The notes beneath the pieces are model-generated. The model was given only the letters and a program-made list of their open reading frames with translations, was not told the origin of the DNA and did no database searches. A stretch of DNA of 64,000 nt, taken from NCBI GenBank assembly GCA_049334165.1, contig JBEGHD010000001.1; one strand, written 5' to 3'. Source of the DNA: JBEGHD01 sp049334165. GTDB lineage: Bacteria > Bacteroidota > Bacteroidia > Flavobacteriales_D > Sanyastnellaceae. The translations under genes and the position numbers were made by a program. Shown piece by piece: positions 1-9,187 of this stretch. Every line of letters begins with the position of its first letter. Position 1 is the first letter of the stretch.

Positions 1-5
1 TAAAC

Positions 6-1682
6 TCATACTTTCCACGCCATGAGTTTTTCGATTTCTTCTATTGAAGGAACAGATTCCTCTCGAAGCTCGACATTTTTGATTGTTTCTGATAGATAAT
101 CGATAGCTGGAGCGGTCCATACTTTGCTCTCCTCATCGGTGTTTTTCACCAACAGACTGATCTGAAAAACGGTTGTGAGTTTTTCGAAAAATTGAGGCGC
201 ATTGATCTGCATCATTTCATTGTCCATGGTCATCAGCTTTTCGCCAAAGCTCTTCAACTTCGAGACTTCATCTCTCAGTAATTCTCCAACTTTAGGATTG
301 TCGAACGAACCAGTAATCTCACGAAACATCACTTCAAGGCCCTTCGATTTTGCAGAGGCGCGAAGCATGTCGAGAATCATGATGTTTCCGGCACCCTCCC
401 AAATGGGCAAAACCATAATGTCGCGCATCAGCTTAGGCATGATTTGATCTTCGATGTAGCCGATTCCACCCATCAACTCCATGGATTCGCGGGTTATGTA
501 AACTCCCTTTTCGGCACTCCACTTTTTTGTCATTGGTGTAAGAAGCCTTAGCAACTGGGCCTCTTCTTCGTCTGTTTCAGATTTGTCCAGGGCTTCTACA
601 GCTCGCCAGGTTAGGTGAAAATTTGCCAAGTGTAGCGAACCGAGCTCGAGTAGCTTTCTGCGAATCAATGGATGCTCGAGAGCATTTTTTCCAAACGTGA
701 CGCGACCTCTCAAAAATTGATAGGCCTCTGTGAGCGCCCTTCGAGAAGCGGAAAGCGCTGCCACAGAATTGTAAACTCTTGACAGATTGATCATGTCGGT
801 CATGATTCGAAAACCTTCGAATTGCCGGCCGACTAACTTTCCCACTGTGTCCGTTAGCTGAATTTCGGCACTGGCCATAGATTTCACTCCGAACTTGTCC
901 TTAAGTCGGATCATCTCCATCGGGTTTCTGGAACCGTCTTCCAGTTTCTTTTCCACCAAAAAAATAGAAAGCCCGCGGGTGCCCTCCTTTTCAGAGTTCG
1001 TACGGGCCAAAACAAAAGCAATTTCTCCATTGGCATTGCTGCAAAACCATTTTTCGCCATTGAGTTTGTAGAGATCGTCTTTCCAGTGAGTCGCACTTAC
1101 CAGATTGGCGCCAACATCAGAGCCACCGGCTTTTTCAGTGAGATACATCGCTCCGGTTTTGATTTCTTTCTCGCTTTCTGCACAGATCGCTTTCAGAAGT
1201 CTTTTTCTGTCTTGTTCCTCGCAGTGTTTATCGATCAACACAGCCACGCCATCTGTCATGCAAAGCGGGCAGTAAACGCCTGTTTCACTCATGGCGTAGA
1301 TCGAACTAACAGCAAAGCTCATGAGGTTTCTCTCGTTAGAGAAATTCTTTCTGGCCTCGGGAGCCCACTTCAGCTTAAACATTTCGCTTCTGGCCGCGAT
1401 GTCCACTAACTCTCGGTAGCTGGGATGAAACAAAATGCGATCGGTGTCTTCACCCCATTTGTCGCGCTTTTCCAAAACTGGTGGATGCTTGTCGGCAAGC
1501 TGTGAAAGCTCGTCCATTTCTTGAGCGGCTTTTTCACCGATGAACTTCAGATTGGGAGAGATGCTTTCTAGCGCCTTACTGGAAAGCTTCTTTTTGAGAT
1601 GATGCCGGAGGATCAGATCGCTCTCGTAAAAATTGTCGCTTTGTGCAAATTCTGATGATAAAACACTGTTGGTCTGCTTCAC
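6..1682 (-). CDS. Acyl-CoA dehydrogenase family protein (AidB/ACAD11-like)
   Basis: A 558-residue flavoprotein of the acyl-CoA dehydrogenase superfamily, expected to oxidise an acyl-CoA (or act on DNA-damage products as in AidB) in the cytoplasm using FAD. The FAD/substrate loop TEKAGGSDV lies at about residues 182-190, followed by the strand LNGEKWFCSNANGE. A C-terminal PIWEGAGN motif has the Glu (about 429) at the usual catalytic-base position of the isovaleryl-CoA dehydrogenase/AidB branch. The last 110 residues form the extra helical extension typical of AidB-like members, which explains the length above the roughly 380 of classic family members. The start is GTG, because an in-frame TGA lies two codons upstream and no ATG fits. 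It stands alone on its strand; the substrate cannot be read from sequence. Confidence 0.88.
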   Translation of the reverse strand: MKQTNSVLSSEFAQSDNFYESDLILRHHLKKKLSSKALESISPNLKFIGEKAAQEMDELSQLADKHPPVLEKRDKWGEDTDRILFHPSYRELVDIAARSEMFKLKWAPEARKNFSNERNLMSFAVSSIYAMSETGVYCPLCMTDGVAVLIDKHCEEQDRKRLLKAICAESEKEIKTGAMYLTEKAGGSDVGANLVSATHWKDDLYKLNGEKWFCSNANGEIAFVLARTNSEKEGTRGLSIFLVEKKLEDGSRNPMEMIRLKDKFGVKSMASAEIQLTDTVGKLVGRQFEGFRIMTDMINLSRVYNSVAALSASRRALTEAYQFLRGRVTFGKNALEHPLIRRKLLELGSLHLANFHLTWRAVEALDKSETDEEEAQLLRLLTPMTKKWSAEKGVYITRESMELMGGIGYIEDQIMPKLMRDIMVLPIWEGAGNIMILDMLRASAKSKGLEVMFREITGSFDNPKVGELLRDEVSKLKSFGEKLMTMDNEMMQINAPQFFEKLTTVFQISLLVKNTDEESKVWTAPAIDYLSETIKNVELREESVPSIEEIEKLMAWKV

Positions 1683-1761
1683 TTTTCAATCGGATTTAAA
1701 TGCGATATCCAATTTAGTGGATTTGGTTGGAAAAGTTAACTACACGAATTGCTCAAGATTC

Positions 1762-2145
1762 TTAGGATTCTTGCTCTTTTCTATGCTGATCCCGAAAATT
1801 TAGCCAACTAGAAATGATGAGAGCCAAGAGGAAACCTCCAAGAGTAGCGGCATCGGCCGACTGGTTAGATACCTCCATCCCGGTCAGCCTTTCTGTGAGG
1901 TATTCTGTGTAGGAAGGCGTTTCTGGGAGCTTGCCCAATTCGCTGAGTACTTGCCAGTGCCAATCGGTAAAAGGGCAGTAGCCGAATCCGTACCAAATCC
2001 CAAGCACCGACCACGAGAGGCCTGTAAGGATTAGAAGTAACAGGTTCCACTTGCGAGTCTTTTTCCAAATCCATCCGAAGAGGTTGAAAAGGATAATTAA
2101 AGTGTGGAAGACGGTGAAAAATATATCAGCTACCTGATAGTCCAT
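1762..2145 (-). CDS. Small membrane protein, DUF2784-like
   Basis: A 127-residue protein with three hydrophobic segments at about residues 8-26, 34-54 and 99-115. The conserved-looking centre (WSVLGIWYGFGYCPFTDWHW, about 45-64) resembles the short inner-membrane DUF2784 family, whose role is unknown. ATG start. It lies between the acyl-CoA dehydrogenase and a second small membrane protein on the same strand, but the gaps of 30-80 bp do not prove an operon. The family call is from memory of the pattern and is moderately sure; no function is proposed. Confidence 0.6.
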   Translation of the reverse strand: MDYQVADIFFTVFHTLIILFNLFGWIWKKTRKWNLLLLILTGLSWSVLGIWYGFGYCPFTDWHWQVLSELGKLPETPSYTEYLTERLTGMEVSNQSADAATLGGFLLALIISSWLNFRDQHRKEQES

Positions 2146-2176
2146 CCACTAAAACTACAAAGAGTGTAGTTCAGTG

Positions 2177-2332
2177 TCACAACAAATTGGAGACTAAAAT
2201 TATCGCAAGGATGATGAGGAAAATGTAAAAGAGAACTTTGCCAATTGCTGCAAAAGCTTTGGCAATTCCTGTGAAGCCGAGGACGGCAAAAATGATGACG
2301 AGCACGAAGCACGCGATTATCCAACCAATCAT
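2177..2332 (-). CDS. DUF1328 (YtjA-type) small membrane protein
   Basis: A 51-residue protein that is almost wholly two transmembrane helices, with the DUF1328 pattern: start MIGWIIACF, then VLGFTGIAKAFAAIGKVLF, and a hydrophobic tail. The open frame extends 25 codons upstream, but that segment is polar, rich in charged residues and unlike the family. The family is normally 50-60 residues starting just before the first helix, so the internal ATG at 2332 is chosen. The role is unknown; in other bacteria such proteins are often general-stress induced. No Shine-Dalgarno is visible, as is usual here. Confidence 0.72.
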   Translation of the reverse strand: MIGWIIACFVLVIIFAVLGFTGIAKAFAAIGKVLFYIFLIILAIILVSNLL

Positions 2333-2431
2333 AACGTTTTGTTTTCGAGAGTAACAGCGCGCAGCGTCAAAAAGTTCGTGTACACGTAAATCAGTATTTT
2401 TCGGCATTCAAAAAAACATAAGCATCACCTA

Positions 2432-3262
2432 ATGAAAAATTTAATCCTTTCTCTTTTCATAATTGGTCTGTCATCATGCACCCTGATTGGCCAGGACGAG
2501 GCAAAAACAATCAAAAAGTCGCCTTTTGTTATTGGCGAAACACTCGAGTTTCACTCAGAAATACTTGATGAAACCAGGAAACTAAATATCTATTTGCCTT
2601 TCGATTACGACACTTCATCAACGGACTATCCTGTAATCTATCTATTGGACGGGTCGCGAAGCGAGGATTTCATACACATTGCGGGACTGACTCAGTTTGC
2701 CACTTTCCCCTGGATTGATATGATTCCCCGGTCGATTGTGGTCGGAGTTGCCAACAACGATAGGATGCGAGATTTCACTTATCCGACAACTATTGAAGAA
2801 GACATAAAAAATATCCCAACTCAGGGCGGTTCAAAAGAATTTATTGAGTTTATGAAAAAGGAAGTCCAGCCACTGGTGGAAAAAGAGTACCGAACGAATC
2901 AGGAGAGAACGCTGATTGGTCAATCCATTGCTGGACTCGCTGCCGCTGAAATTCTTTTCAAACAACCCGATCTTTTCGACAACTACCTAATTGTAAGCCC
3001 GAGCATGTGGTGGGACAATGAGTCGTTGCTCGATCTGGAGCCCGCATTCTCAGAGATAGATGAACCAAAAAAGGTTTTTTTAACTGTAGGCAACGAAGGT
3101 GAAATCATGGTAGGCGGAGCTGAAAAACTCCGGGATTTCCTCCAAAACTACCCTTCGAAGATCAATTTAAGCTACCGCTATTTTGAGGAACACAACCACG
3201 GAGACGTTCTTCATCAAGCGGCATATCGGGGATTTGAGTGGCTCTACAAAGAGAAAAACTAA
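2432..3262 (+). CDS. Lipoprotein alpha/beta hydrolase (putative esterase, Esterase-D/IroE-like)
   Basis: A 276-residue predicted lipoprotein with an N-terminal signal and lipobox LSSC (Cys16), followed by an esterase fold. Support: RKLNIYLPFDY and PVIYLLDG strands typical of the putative-esterase family (PF00756), the nucleophile elbow GQSIAG with Ser165, and a C-terminal HNHGDV with His256 as the likely catalytic His. Glu222 or Glu224 in VGNEGE may be the acid. Family members cleave esters of siderophores, S-formylglutathione or cell-wall substrates; the substrate here is unknown. It would act in the periplasm or at the outer membrane. It converges with the flotillin gene, with 6 bp between the stops. 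Confidence 0.82.
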   Translation: MKNLILSLFIIGLSSCTLIGQDEAKTIKKSPFVIGETLEFHSEILDETRKLNIYLPFDYDTSSTDYPVIYLLDGSRSEDFIHIAGLTQFATFPWIDMIPRSIVVGVANNDRMRDFTYPTTIEEDIKNIPTQGGSKEFIEFMKKEVQPLVEKEYRTNQERTLIGQSIAGLAAAEILFKQPDLFDNYLIVSPSMWWDNESLLDLEPAFSEIDEPKKVFLTVGNEGEIMVGGAEKLRDFLQNYPSKINLSYRYFEEHNHGDVLHQAAYRGFEWLYKEKN

Positions 3263-3268
3263 GTTTGC

Positions 3269-4717
3269 TTATTCGGAGGTATTTCCCTCACCTCCTTCTT
3301 CCTCTTTTCTCTTTCTAATCTCGTCAGAAATCTCTCTTATCTCTTCGGGAGTTTTACCTTTCAGAAATTCCGGAAGTTCCATCCCGGCCATGTTGAACAT
3401 TTCCTGGAGAGGCGGCACTGATTTATAAAGTCCTGAAATGAAGTTGGCAGTTGAAGTCTTTCCATCTTCTCCGCCACCGTTACCATTGTTATCCCAAACA
3501 GTAACCTTATCGATCCTAATATTTTTAATCGCTTCAGCTTGCAACTCTACAAGTTGAGGTAGTTTGTCAGTGATCAGGAGCATCGCTGCATCGTTGGCAT
3601 TTCCTCCGGCTGCTTTCACAATTTGCTCGAGTCCCTGGGCTTGTTTAGTCAAAACCTCATACAATCCCTGGGCTTCCGCCTGTCTCTTGAATAGAATCGC
3701 ATCTGCCTCACCTTTTGCAGTTCTTCTGGTTTGCTCTGCAATGGCCTCGGCAGCAATCTCCACTTTCTCTTTGTCAATTTGAGCTGGGACTACGATATCG
3801 GCAGTTTGTGCTGCTTTATCGCGGATAGCACGAGCATCTTCGGCTTCACGCTCTGCGGCATAAGCTTCTTCAAGAGCTTTCGCACTTTGAACTTTTTCAG
3901 CAGCAGTAGAAATTCTCTTTGCTTCAGCCTCTTTCTCCTGGCGGGCAGCATTTGAGTTCGCAACTTTGATCTTCGCAAGGTTCTCACCCTCTACGGCCAT
4001 AGCATCGGCATCGGCAACCTGCACTCTTTGATCCTGAACAGCAACAGCCTCTCCAATAGAACCGTCACGATTTTTCTCTGCAACACTTTTACGAGCATCG
4101 TTAATCGCCTTGGCAGCAGCCTCTTTTCCGAGTGCTTCGATGTAGCCAGACTCATCTTTAATGTCCGTCACGTTAACGTTGATCAGTTTCAAACCAATCT
4201 TCTTCAACTCTGCCTCAACATTGGAAGCTACATTAGCCAGAAACTTATCGCGGTTTGAGTTGATCTCTTCGATATCCATGGTGGCAACCACCAAACGAAG
4301 CTGACCAAAAATGATGTCTTTTGCAAGGTCATGAATATTCTGCTGGCTCAGGCCAAGCAGTCGCTCAGCGGCATTGTTCATCACTCCCTGTTCTGTGGAA
4401 ACACCCACCGTAAATCGGGATGGCACGTCTACACGAATATTTTGTCGACTAAGGGCATTGGTAAGGTTCACTTCTATTGAAATAGGTGTGAGCTCCAAAA
4501 ACTCATGAGCCTGAAAAATAGGCCAAACGAAAGCCGCTCCACCGTGAATGCATTTGGCCGACCGACCAATGTTGTCTTTAGTCCCTACTTTTCCGTATAC
4601 AACAAGAATTCTGTCAGAAGGACACCTTTTGTATCGCTTAAAAAGACCAATGAGTAGAACAAAAATGAAGACAACCGCTGCAACGATTATGATAATAAAA
4701 GAACCTCCTTCTGGCAT
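3269..4717 (-). CDS. Flotillin-family membrane protein (FloT/YuaG-like)
   Basis: A 482-residue flotillin. One N-terminal membrane segment (about residues 7-25) is followed by a band-7/PHB domain (about 30-200, including RILVVYGKVG and VDVPSRFTVGV). A long Ala/Glu/Lys-rich coiled-coil (about 200-370, with EAEAKR-type heptads) and a polar tail follow. Flotillins scaffold ordered membrane domains. It sits 19 bp downstream of an NfeD-like gene on the same strand, the standard bacterial flotillin-NfeD pair, so both are probably one transcript and interacting partners. ATG start; nothing unusual in length. Confidence 0.92.
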   Translation of the reverse strand: MPEGGSFIIIIVAAVVFIFVLLIGLFKRYKRCPSDRILVVYGKVGTKDNIGRSAKCIHGGAAFVWPIFQAHEFLELTPISIEVNLTNALSRQNIRVDVPSRFTVGVSTEQGVMNNAAERLLGLSQQNIHDLAKDIIFGQLRLVVATMDIEEINSNRDKFLANVASNVEAELKKIGLKLINVNVTDIKDESGYIEALGKEAAAKAINDARKSVAEKNRDGSIGEAVAVQDQRVQVADADAMAVEGENLAKIKVANSNAARQEKEAEAKRISTAAEKVQSAKALEEAYAAEREAEDARAIRDKAAQTADIVVPAQIDKEKVEIAAEAIAEQTRRTAKGEADAILFKRQAEAQGLYEVLTKQAQGLEQIVKAAGGNANDAAMLLITDKLPQLVELQAEAIKNIRIDKVTVWDNNGNGGGEDGKTSTANFISGLYKSVPPLQEMFNMAGMELPEFLKGKTPEEIREISDEIRKRKEEEGGEGNTSE

Positions 4718-4736
4718 AGTAGTATGGTGTTAAGTT

Positions 4737-5312
4737 TTAATTTTTTGATACTAATAGTAAATTTCCGTTGATCACCTCTTTCACATTAATGACCATTCCG
4801 TTTTTCAGATCCTGATCGTCATCTGTGATGGCATCAAGCTCTCTAAAAGAACCCTGAACCAGAATGCTGACTTTTCCAATATTACCTCTATTGGCCTGAA
4901 TGGTGAGATAGACTTCGCCCGTAACGCCTTTAGCATTTTTAATATTGAGGTTACCGCTGGAGGTCAATCTACTGACGAAATAGAATATAGATGCCATGAG
5001 CACCATCATGAGTAATCCGGCAAAAAACGAAATGATCAAAGACGTCATTACGCCCATTCCGGCATCGGTGCATGCAACTCCGGTCCAACCGAAAATGGTG
5101 AAGAAAGCGACAAAGTTCTTTATCGAAAAAAATTGATGACCAAAAGCACCTTCCCCTTCGGCATCTAAATCAACATCTGCATCGATTTCGCCACCTACAA
5201 AAGTGAGTATCGTTTGAAGGACGAAAATAAGCGTTGCTGGTATCGCTATCGACCAGTAGATCTTATCGATGGTGGAAAGGCCGGGCCACCACTCCTGGAG
5301 AAATTCAATCAT
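4737..5312 (-). CDS. NfeD/YuaF-like membrane protein
   Basis: A 191-residue protein. N-terminal membrane segments lie at about residues 18-40, 66-82 and 87-112, separated by a small acidic loop (about 42-55). A C-terminal soluble domain (about 122-191) has the GVTGEVYLTI and VINVKEVINGNLLLV strands of the NfeD OB-fold. It is the short, protease-free type that partners flotillin (YuaF with YuaG in Bacillus). It is the first gene of the pair with the flotillin gene downstream. The acidic loop DADVDLDAEGEG is unusual but its meaning is unclear. Confidence 0.82.
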   Translation of the reverse strand: MIEFLQEWWPGLSTIDKIYWSIAIPATLIFVLQTILTFVGGEIDADVDLDAEGEGAFGHQFFSIKNFVAFFTIFGWTGVACTDAGMGVMTSLIISFFAGLLMMVLMASIFYFVSRLTSSGNLNIKNAKGVTGEVYLTIQANRGNIGKVSILVQGSFRELDAITDDDQDLKNGMVINVKEVINGNLLLVSKN

Positions 5313-5376
5313 TCTAGTTTGGTTTCGGCTAGAAAAATATCACTTTTTTTTGAATGTCATTCGCTGTGCTGATGCT

Positions 5377-5416
5377 CAAAAAAGAAAACCCTCTTCAACT
5401 CAATCGTTGAAGAGGG
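5377..5416 (-). terminator. Rho-independent terminator of the HAF-repeat lipoprotein gene
   Basis: A perfect 11-bp inverted repeat (CCCTCTTCAAC / GTTGAAGAGGG) with a 6-nt loop. On the minus strand it is followed by TTTTCTTTTTT. It lies 33 bp past the stop of the minus-strand lipoprotein gene and separates it from the NfeD-flotillin operon. Confidence 0.85.
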
Positions 5417-5448
5417 CTGCTCAGGGAGTGGATTTAAGGCAGATATTT

Positions 5449-6582
5449 CTAGTAAGTTCCATCAAGAAGCAGGTAAGCTTCTCTTTGCCTGTCTGGAAAA
5501 GGGCTGTCATCGGGTACGTTGAGGTTAAAATAGCCGTCCCCGGTAATGTCTCCATTATCGTTTATGTCGACAGCCGTCAACACATATGTATTGTAGCCGA
5601 GTGCATCGTGATCTGCCTCCGACACGTTGAGCACATCATTGAGATTCGTAGGATTTCCGCTGGCATCCCAATAAACCGGTGTCACCTGAACGAAACTTCC
5701 AGCCACGCCCACAACTTCATCGTTGTTGTTGATGGCATTTGTAGAACCTCCGTCAAATCCGGACGGCAGGGTAAGCAATGTCACAGATTCCGATGAAATG
5801 TCGTAGACCGCTGGATAGCTGTCACTACCGCTGTAGACAGTGCAAGAGATTTTTGAATTATTATTAATACCTGTGGGCTCTAAGAAATCGTAACCAGCCG
5901 CGTCAATCTCCTGAAATCCATCCTGTTCAGTCCAGAGGTATCCCTGATCATTCGAGGAGGAGAAAGCAACCACCTCATTATTCGAGTTGATGTCTATGAG
6001 ATCGAGGTCTAAAGTATTATTGGGATCAAGCACATTGAAGAAACCTTCGCTACCAAAGGCCCACATTACAGGCGCTCCCAAAGTGCCATCCACAGTTCCT
6101 TTTCCAATGAAGACTCCACTTTGATTCGAGGCGACTACTTCTCCCGCAGTTCCTCCGTTATCGTCCATGTGCAGTTCGTTCCATGGCTCATCGTATGCGC
6201 TGTAAACCGGTCGATTTACTCCTGCTGCATTTGTTGCCTTTCCAACGTGCAGCTCATTGTCCGTGTCCATCACTTCGCTGGTAAGCCCTCCAAGCGTTCC
6301 TTTTGATTCCATCGAGTTACCACCGATGCTCACAAAACCGACCCAATTTGATCCTTCATCATGGGCCTGTCCCACCACTAATGGCTCGTTTGAGGATGAA
6401 AGTCCAATAGCATTGGCCGAAGAAACCTCCCCCCCGAGTGTGTTCAATTCAATAAACGGACTAACGTCCACTGTCACCGTCTCTTCAGTTTCTTCCTCTT
6501 CGCTGAAGAGCTCATCATCCTCGCAAGAGCTCATAAAGGTTCCAATCAGTACTCCTGCAATCAACATTCTGTAAACTTTCAT
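5449..6582 (-). CDS. Predicted surface lipoprotein with HAF-like repeats
   Basis: A 377-residue lipoprotein. The signal peptide ends in MSSC (Cys20) and is followed at once by an acidic run (EDDELFSEEEE), the kind of sequence that exports Bacteroidota lipoproteins to the cell surface. The rest contains repeats of the type AIGLSSSNEPLVVGQA, LIDINSNNEVVAFS, INNNDEVVGVAG and DINDNGDITGDG, which match the HAF/extracellular repeat pattern of roughly 45 residues that forms a beta-propeller-like fold. The frame is open to a GTG at 6612, but that codon lies directly after the putative promoter at 6618-6645, and the ATG at 6582 begins a clean signal peptide. No enzymatic role is visible. Confidence 0.75.
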   Translation of the reverse strand: MKVYRMLIAGVLIGTFMSSCEDDELFSEEEETEETVTVDVSPFIELNTLGGEVSSANAIGLSSSNEPLVVGQAHDEGSNWVGFVSIGGNSMESKGTLGGLTSEVMDTDNELHVGKATNAAGVNRPVYSAYDEPWNELHMDDNGGTAGEVVASNQSGVFIGKGTVDGTLGAPVMWAFGSEGFFNVLDPNNTLDLDLIDINSNNEVVAFSSSNDQGYLWTEQDGFQEIDAAGYDFLEPTGINNNSKISCTVYSGSDSYPAVYDISSESVTLLTLPSGFDGGSTNAINNNDEVVGVAGSFVQVTPVYWDASGNPTNLNDVLNVSEADHDALGYNTYVLTAVDINDNGDITGDGYFNLNVPDDSPFPDRQREAYLLLDGTY

Positions 6583-6617
6583 TTTTCTGGATTTAAATTT
6601 TGTTTTTTTCACTCACT

Positions 6618-6645
6618 CTATTCCCCAAAATTTGAAGAGGTAAAC
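6618..6645 (-). promoter_or_regulatory. Putative ECF-sigma promoter, copy 1
   Basis: Read on the minus strand: GTTTACCTCTTC, nine bases, then GGAATAG. The same two blocks at identical spacing occur at 9188-9215 before another lipoprotein gene. The two-box layout with fixed spacing is that of an extracytoplasmic-function sigma promoter; the nearby sigma gene at 9302 is the natural candidate. It lies 36 bp before the chosen ATG. That it is a promoter is an inference from the repetition. Confidence 0.55.
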
Positions 6646-6676
6646 ATTAGCAAGTCATTTTTTTTCAGGGCTTCGT

Positions 6677-7204
6677 TCACTCCAACGGCTCTGCTTCAAA
6701 AGTTCCAGTCACCTGAGAAGACCCACCACTAATAGGACTGATGGCAACATCAATTTCACCTTCAATGCTAGTGCCGTCAACAGAGGTAATTATCACAGTG
6801 CCTGAATCGGGAAATTGAGGATCATCACCATTAAACTGAAATGCAATTTCATCTTCTGGTTGACCAGTGTAAGTCGCACTAACAGCCGTATAAGTTCCTG
6901 TATCAAAATCGGTCACCTCATTGCTTTGGAGGCGATAATTCATCACTATGTTTTCGGGAAACTCACTTCCTACTCTGATCCGGAGCAACTGATCTTCTGT
7001 GATTTCCCATGTTGCATAGTCTCCAAGGTCTAAAGTCACATCTCCACTAATACTCATATCGGCTGTGCCGCTACCTGATGTGTCTGTCGGATTGTTATTA
7101 CCACCATTGTCGCTTGAGTCATCCTCGTCTTTTTCGCATGCCGTCAGAAATAATAAGAGACTGGCAAAAAGAAGTACTCTGCTATTGGCTTTAATTGCTT
7201 TCAT
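6677..7204 (-). CDS. Lipoprotein of unknown function
   Basis: A 175-residue predicted lipoprotein (lipobox LTAC, Cys23) followed by the acidic, low-complexity linker EKDEDDSSDNGGNNN. This linker again resembles a surface-export signal. The body is beta-rich with no motif I recognise (for example DVTLDLGDYATWEITEDQ and FQFNGDDPQFPDSGTV). It sits between two other lipoprotein genes on the same strand, 60 bp downstream of the propeller protein, so it may share that gene's transcript and conditions. No function is proposed. Confidence 0.7.
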   Translation of the reverse strand: MKAIKANSRVLLFASLLLFLTACEKDEDDSSDNGGNNNPTDTSGSGTADMSISGDVTLDLGDYATWEITEDQLLRIRVGSEFPENIVMNYRLQSNEVTDFDTGTYTAVSATYTGQPEDEIAFQFNGDDPQFPDSGTVIITSVDGTSIEGEIDVAISPISGGSSQVTGTFEAEPLE

Positions 7205-7264
7205 AATAATATTGGTATTTGATTCTTTAATTATTTCTCTCCTAGAGATCGTGTTATGAGTTCC

Positions 7265-9157
7265 TTATGGAATCCTGTATTTCTTCAACTGGTCTTCATC
7301 AAATTCGTAGACATATTTACCATCATCGGTCACGAATAAGTGGTAGTTTGCATAAATCTGATCCTGACCATTGGAAGTGTGACTGCCCTCTTTTTTGTTT
7401 ATTAGATAGCCCTTCACTTTGAATTGCTCAAGATCTAGAGCTATTAGCCCCGGCTTGATATCGGAATAGAAATCTTCCAGGAAGAAATTCTCTCCCTTGT
7501 AGGTAAATGTGTCGTAGTAACCAGGGACTTCCATCTGGCGTTCCACTTCAAGGGTTTGCTTGTTGTGGAGAGCTATTATCGCCTTGCCTTTAATCCCTTT
7601 CGGATAAATGGCGAAAAAACCATCTTTTAACTCCCTGAAAAGCCAGGGTTTGCCCGGAAGGTCAGGTGTTTTGGATTCTCCAGTAACCAAATCATAAACT
7701 GTCAGTTTGGGAGGAGATGTGTGCAGGTAAAGCATATTACCCACTACGAAGACATTTCCAACTCGAGTGGTATTTAGTTTGTCCTCAAGGATCAAACTTC
7801 CATCTGACGCATTGAGCACCCGCACCACGGGTTGATTTACAAAACCGCCCGTGCCTCCCAGCATGACGATTTTTCCTTCGTCACCGAAATAAAAATCAGG
7901 TGAAAATTTTGAGTATTCTGTGCGCCAGTCTTCTTCCCCCGTCTCGAGGTCATAGCGAACCATTGCAACAGTATTTTTCTTTAGAGGATTATCAAAGATC
8001 TCCGGGTAGATGGCGTAAACTTTACCATCAATTATGAGATCTTCCGATTTCATGCGTTCACCCACTGTAAGGTCTGTAGTTGTGGCAGCCGAGAAGAGCT
8101 TCAGAAAACTTTCCTTATTAAATCGCTCCTCGGAAATATTTTGCCAAATCACCTCACCGGTTTCGCGGTCGTAGGTGTGAAGTGCAATTCCATAGACTAC
8201 TACTTTGTCCGAAGTGATTGCTACTTGATGATAGCCGTTTGTGTAGAATTTGTTTTGCCACTTCACAACTCCCTCATCAAGGTCGAGGTAGTAGACATCC
8301 TCTTCTATCAAACCCTTATCGTCTGCTCTGGTTAAAGCTCCAATCAGACCATCGGATCTTTCTAATAAGTCTTCAACAAGCGATTCATCTTCTGTCCCGT
8401 AGAACAAAACAGCTCCATCATCCTCAAACACATCGGCATTAATTAAGGACCCGATATTCTTTTTCACTTCCCAGCTCGACTCTCCTGTCGCTGGGTCGAT
8501 GAAATGAATGTAATTTTCATTGGTAAAAACCAGGTAGTGATCGTATCCAGGCAGGTACTGCCAGCTCTTGCTTGAGTTGAGAAGGCTGGATTCATTGAGC
8601 TCCTTTAGGTCACTACGTGTCCAAAGTATTTCGCCTGTGTCGATGTCATACATTCTCAAGCCGTGAGGTGTAGGCTGCAAAAAGGCATTTAAACCTGAGT
8701 GATAACTGAATTTGCTTCTGTATGCACTTGCACTTTTATCTTCAATAAACCACTTTTCTTCTCCGGTTGTGACATCTCTCACAGAGAGCTGATAATTTCC
8801 AAAGTTCCTGGAGAGAATGAGCAGTGTGTTAGCTTCCCAAAACACATGCAAATAATCGGGATCCTTTTCAACATGATCGAGGTCTTTGGCTTTGCTCAGC
8901 CATGTTTCTTCACCTGTTTTTCCATCTATGTAAAAGAGCCTTGGTGGACCGCCAAAACCAACGGATTGCTTGCGAGCACCAAATAAGCCTTCTCCACTGG
9001 GTTCCATAGAAAGCCATCGGTCGGGGGTATACTCAATCTTAGTTTTATATACCTGTTCCAAGCTCACCTTTTGCGATTTACAAGAGCTTAGCAAGGCAAC
9101 TATAGCTAAAGGAATTAACCAGTTAGAAAAACTGGATTTGATTTTATGAGTTGACAT
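7265..9157 (-). CDS. PQQ-like beta-propeller lipoprotein
   Basis: A 630-residue lipoprotein (lipobox LSSC, Cys26). Repeated PQQ/YWTD-like blades carry the signature TGE(E/I)xW: IDGKTGEETWLS, VTTGEEKWFIED, IDTGEILWTR, DPATGESSWEV, DRETGEVIWQN and LETGEEDWRT. Such propellers are usually protein-interaction scaffolds (as in BamB) and bind no PQQ unless they are dehydrogenases; no dehydrogenase motif is seen. Translation could open at a TTG at 9163, but the ATG at 9157 gives the better signal peptide. The start lies 30 bp downstream of the conserved 28-bp motif. Divergent from the sigma gene. Confidence 0.83.
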   Translation of the reverse strand: MSTHKIKSSFSNWLIPLAIVALLSSCKSQKVSLEQVYKTKIEYTPDRWLSMEPSGEGLFGARKQSVGFGGPPRLFYIDGKTGEETWLSKAKDLDHVEKDPDYLHVFWEANTLLILSRNFGNYQLSVRDVTTGEEKWFIEDKSASAYRSKFSYHSGLNAFLQPTPHGLRMYDIDTGEILWTRSDLKELNESSLLNSSKSWQYLPGYDHYLVFTNENYIHFIDPATGESSWEVKKNIGSLINADVFEDDGAVLFYGTEDESLVEDLLERSDGLIGALTRADDKGLIEEDVYYLDLDEGVVKWQNKFYTNGYHQVAITSDKVVVYGIALHTYDRETGEVIWQNISEERFNKESFLKLFSAATTTDLTVGERMKSEDLIIDGKVYAIYPEIFDNPLKKNTVAMVRYDLETGEEDWRTEYSKFSPDFYFGDEGKIVMLGGTGGFVNQPVVRVLNASDGSLILEDKLNTTRVGNVFVVGNMLYLHTSPPKLTVYDLVTGESKTPDLPGKPWLFRELKDGFFAIYPKGIKGKAIIALHNKQTLEVERQMEVPGYYDTFTYKGENFFLEDFYSDIKPGLIALDLEQFKVKGYLINKKEGSHTSNGQDQIYANYHLFVTDDGKYVYEFDEDQLKKYRIP

Positions 9158-9187
9158 CTTCAAAAAGAATTGAGGTTTTCATTCTTT

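Noticed and set aside
2333..2407. Upstream extension of the DUF1328 protein
   Set aside because: The 25 extra residues are polar and unlike the family, which starts just before the first helix.
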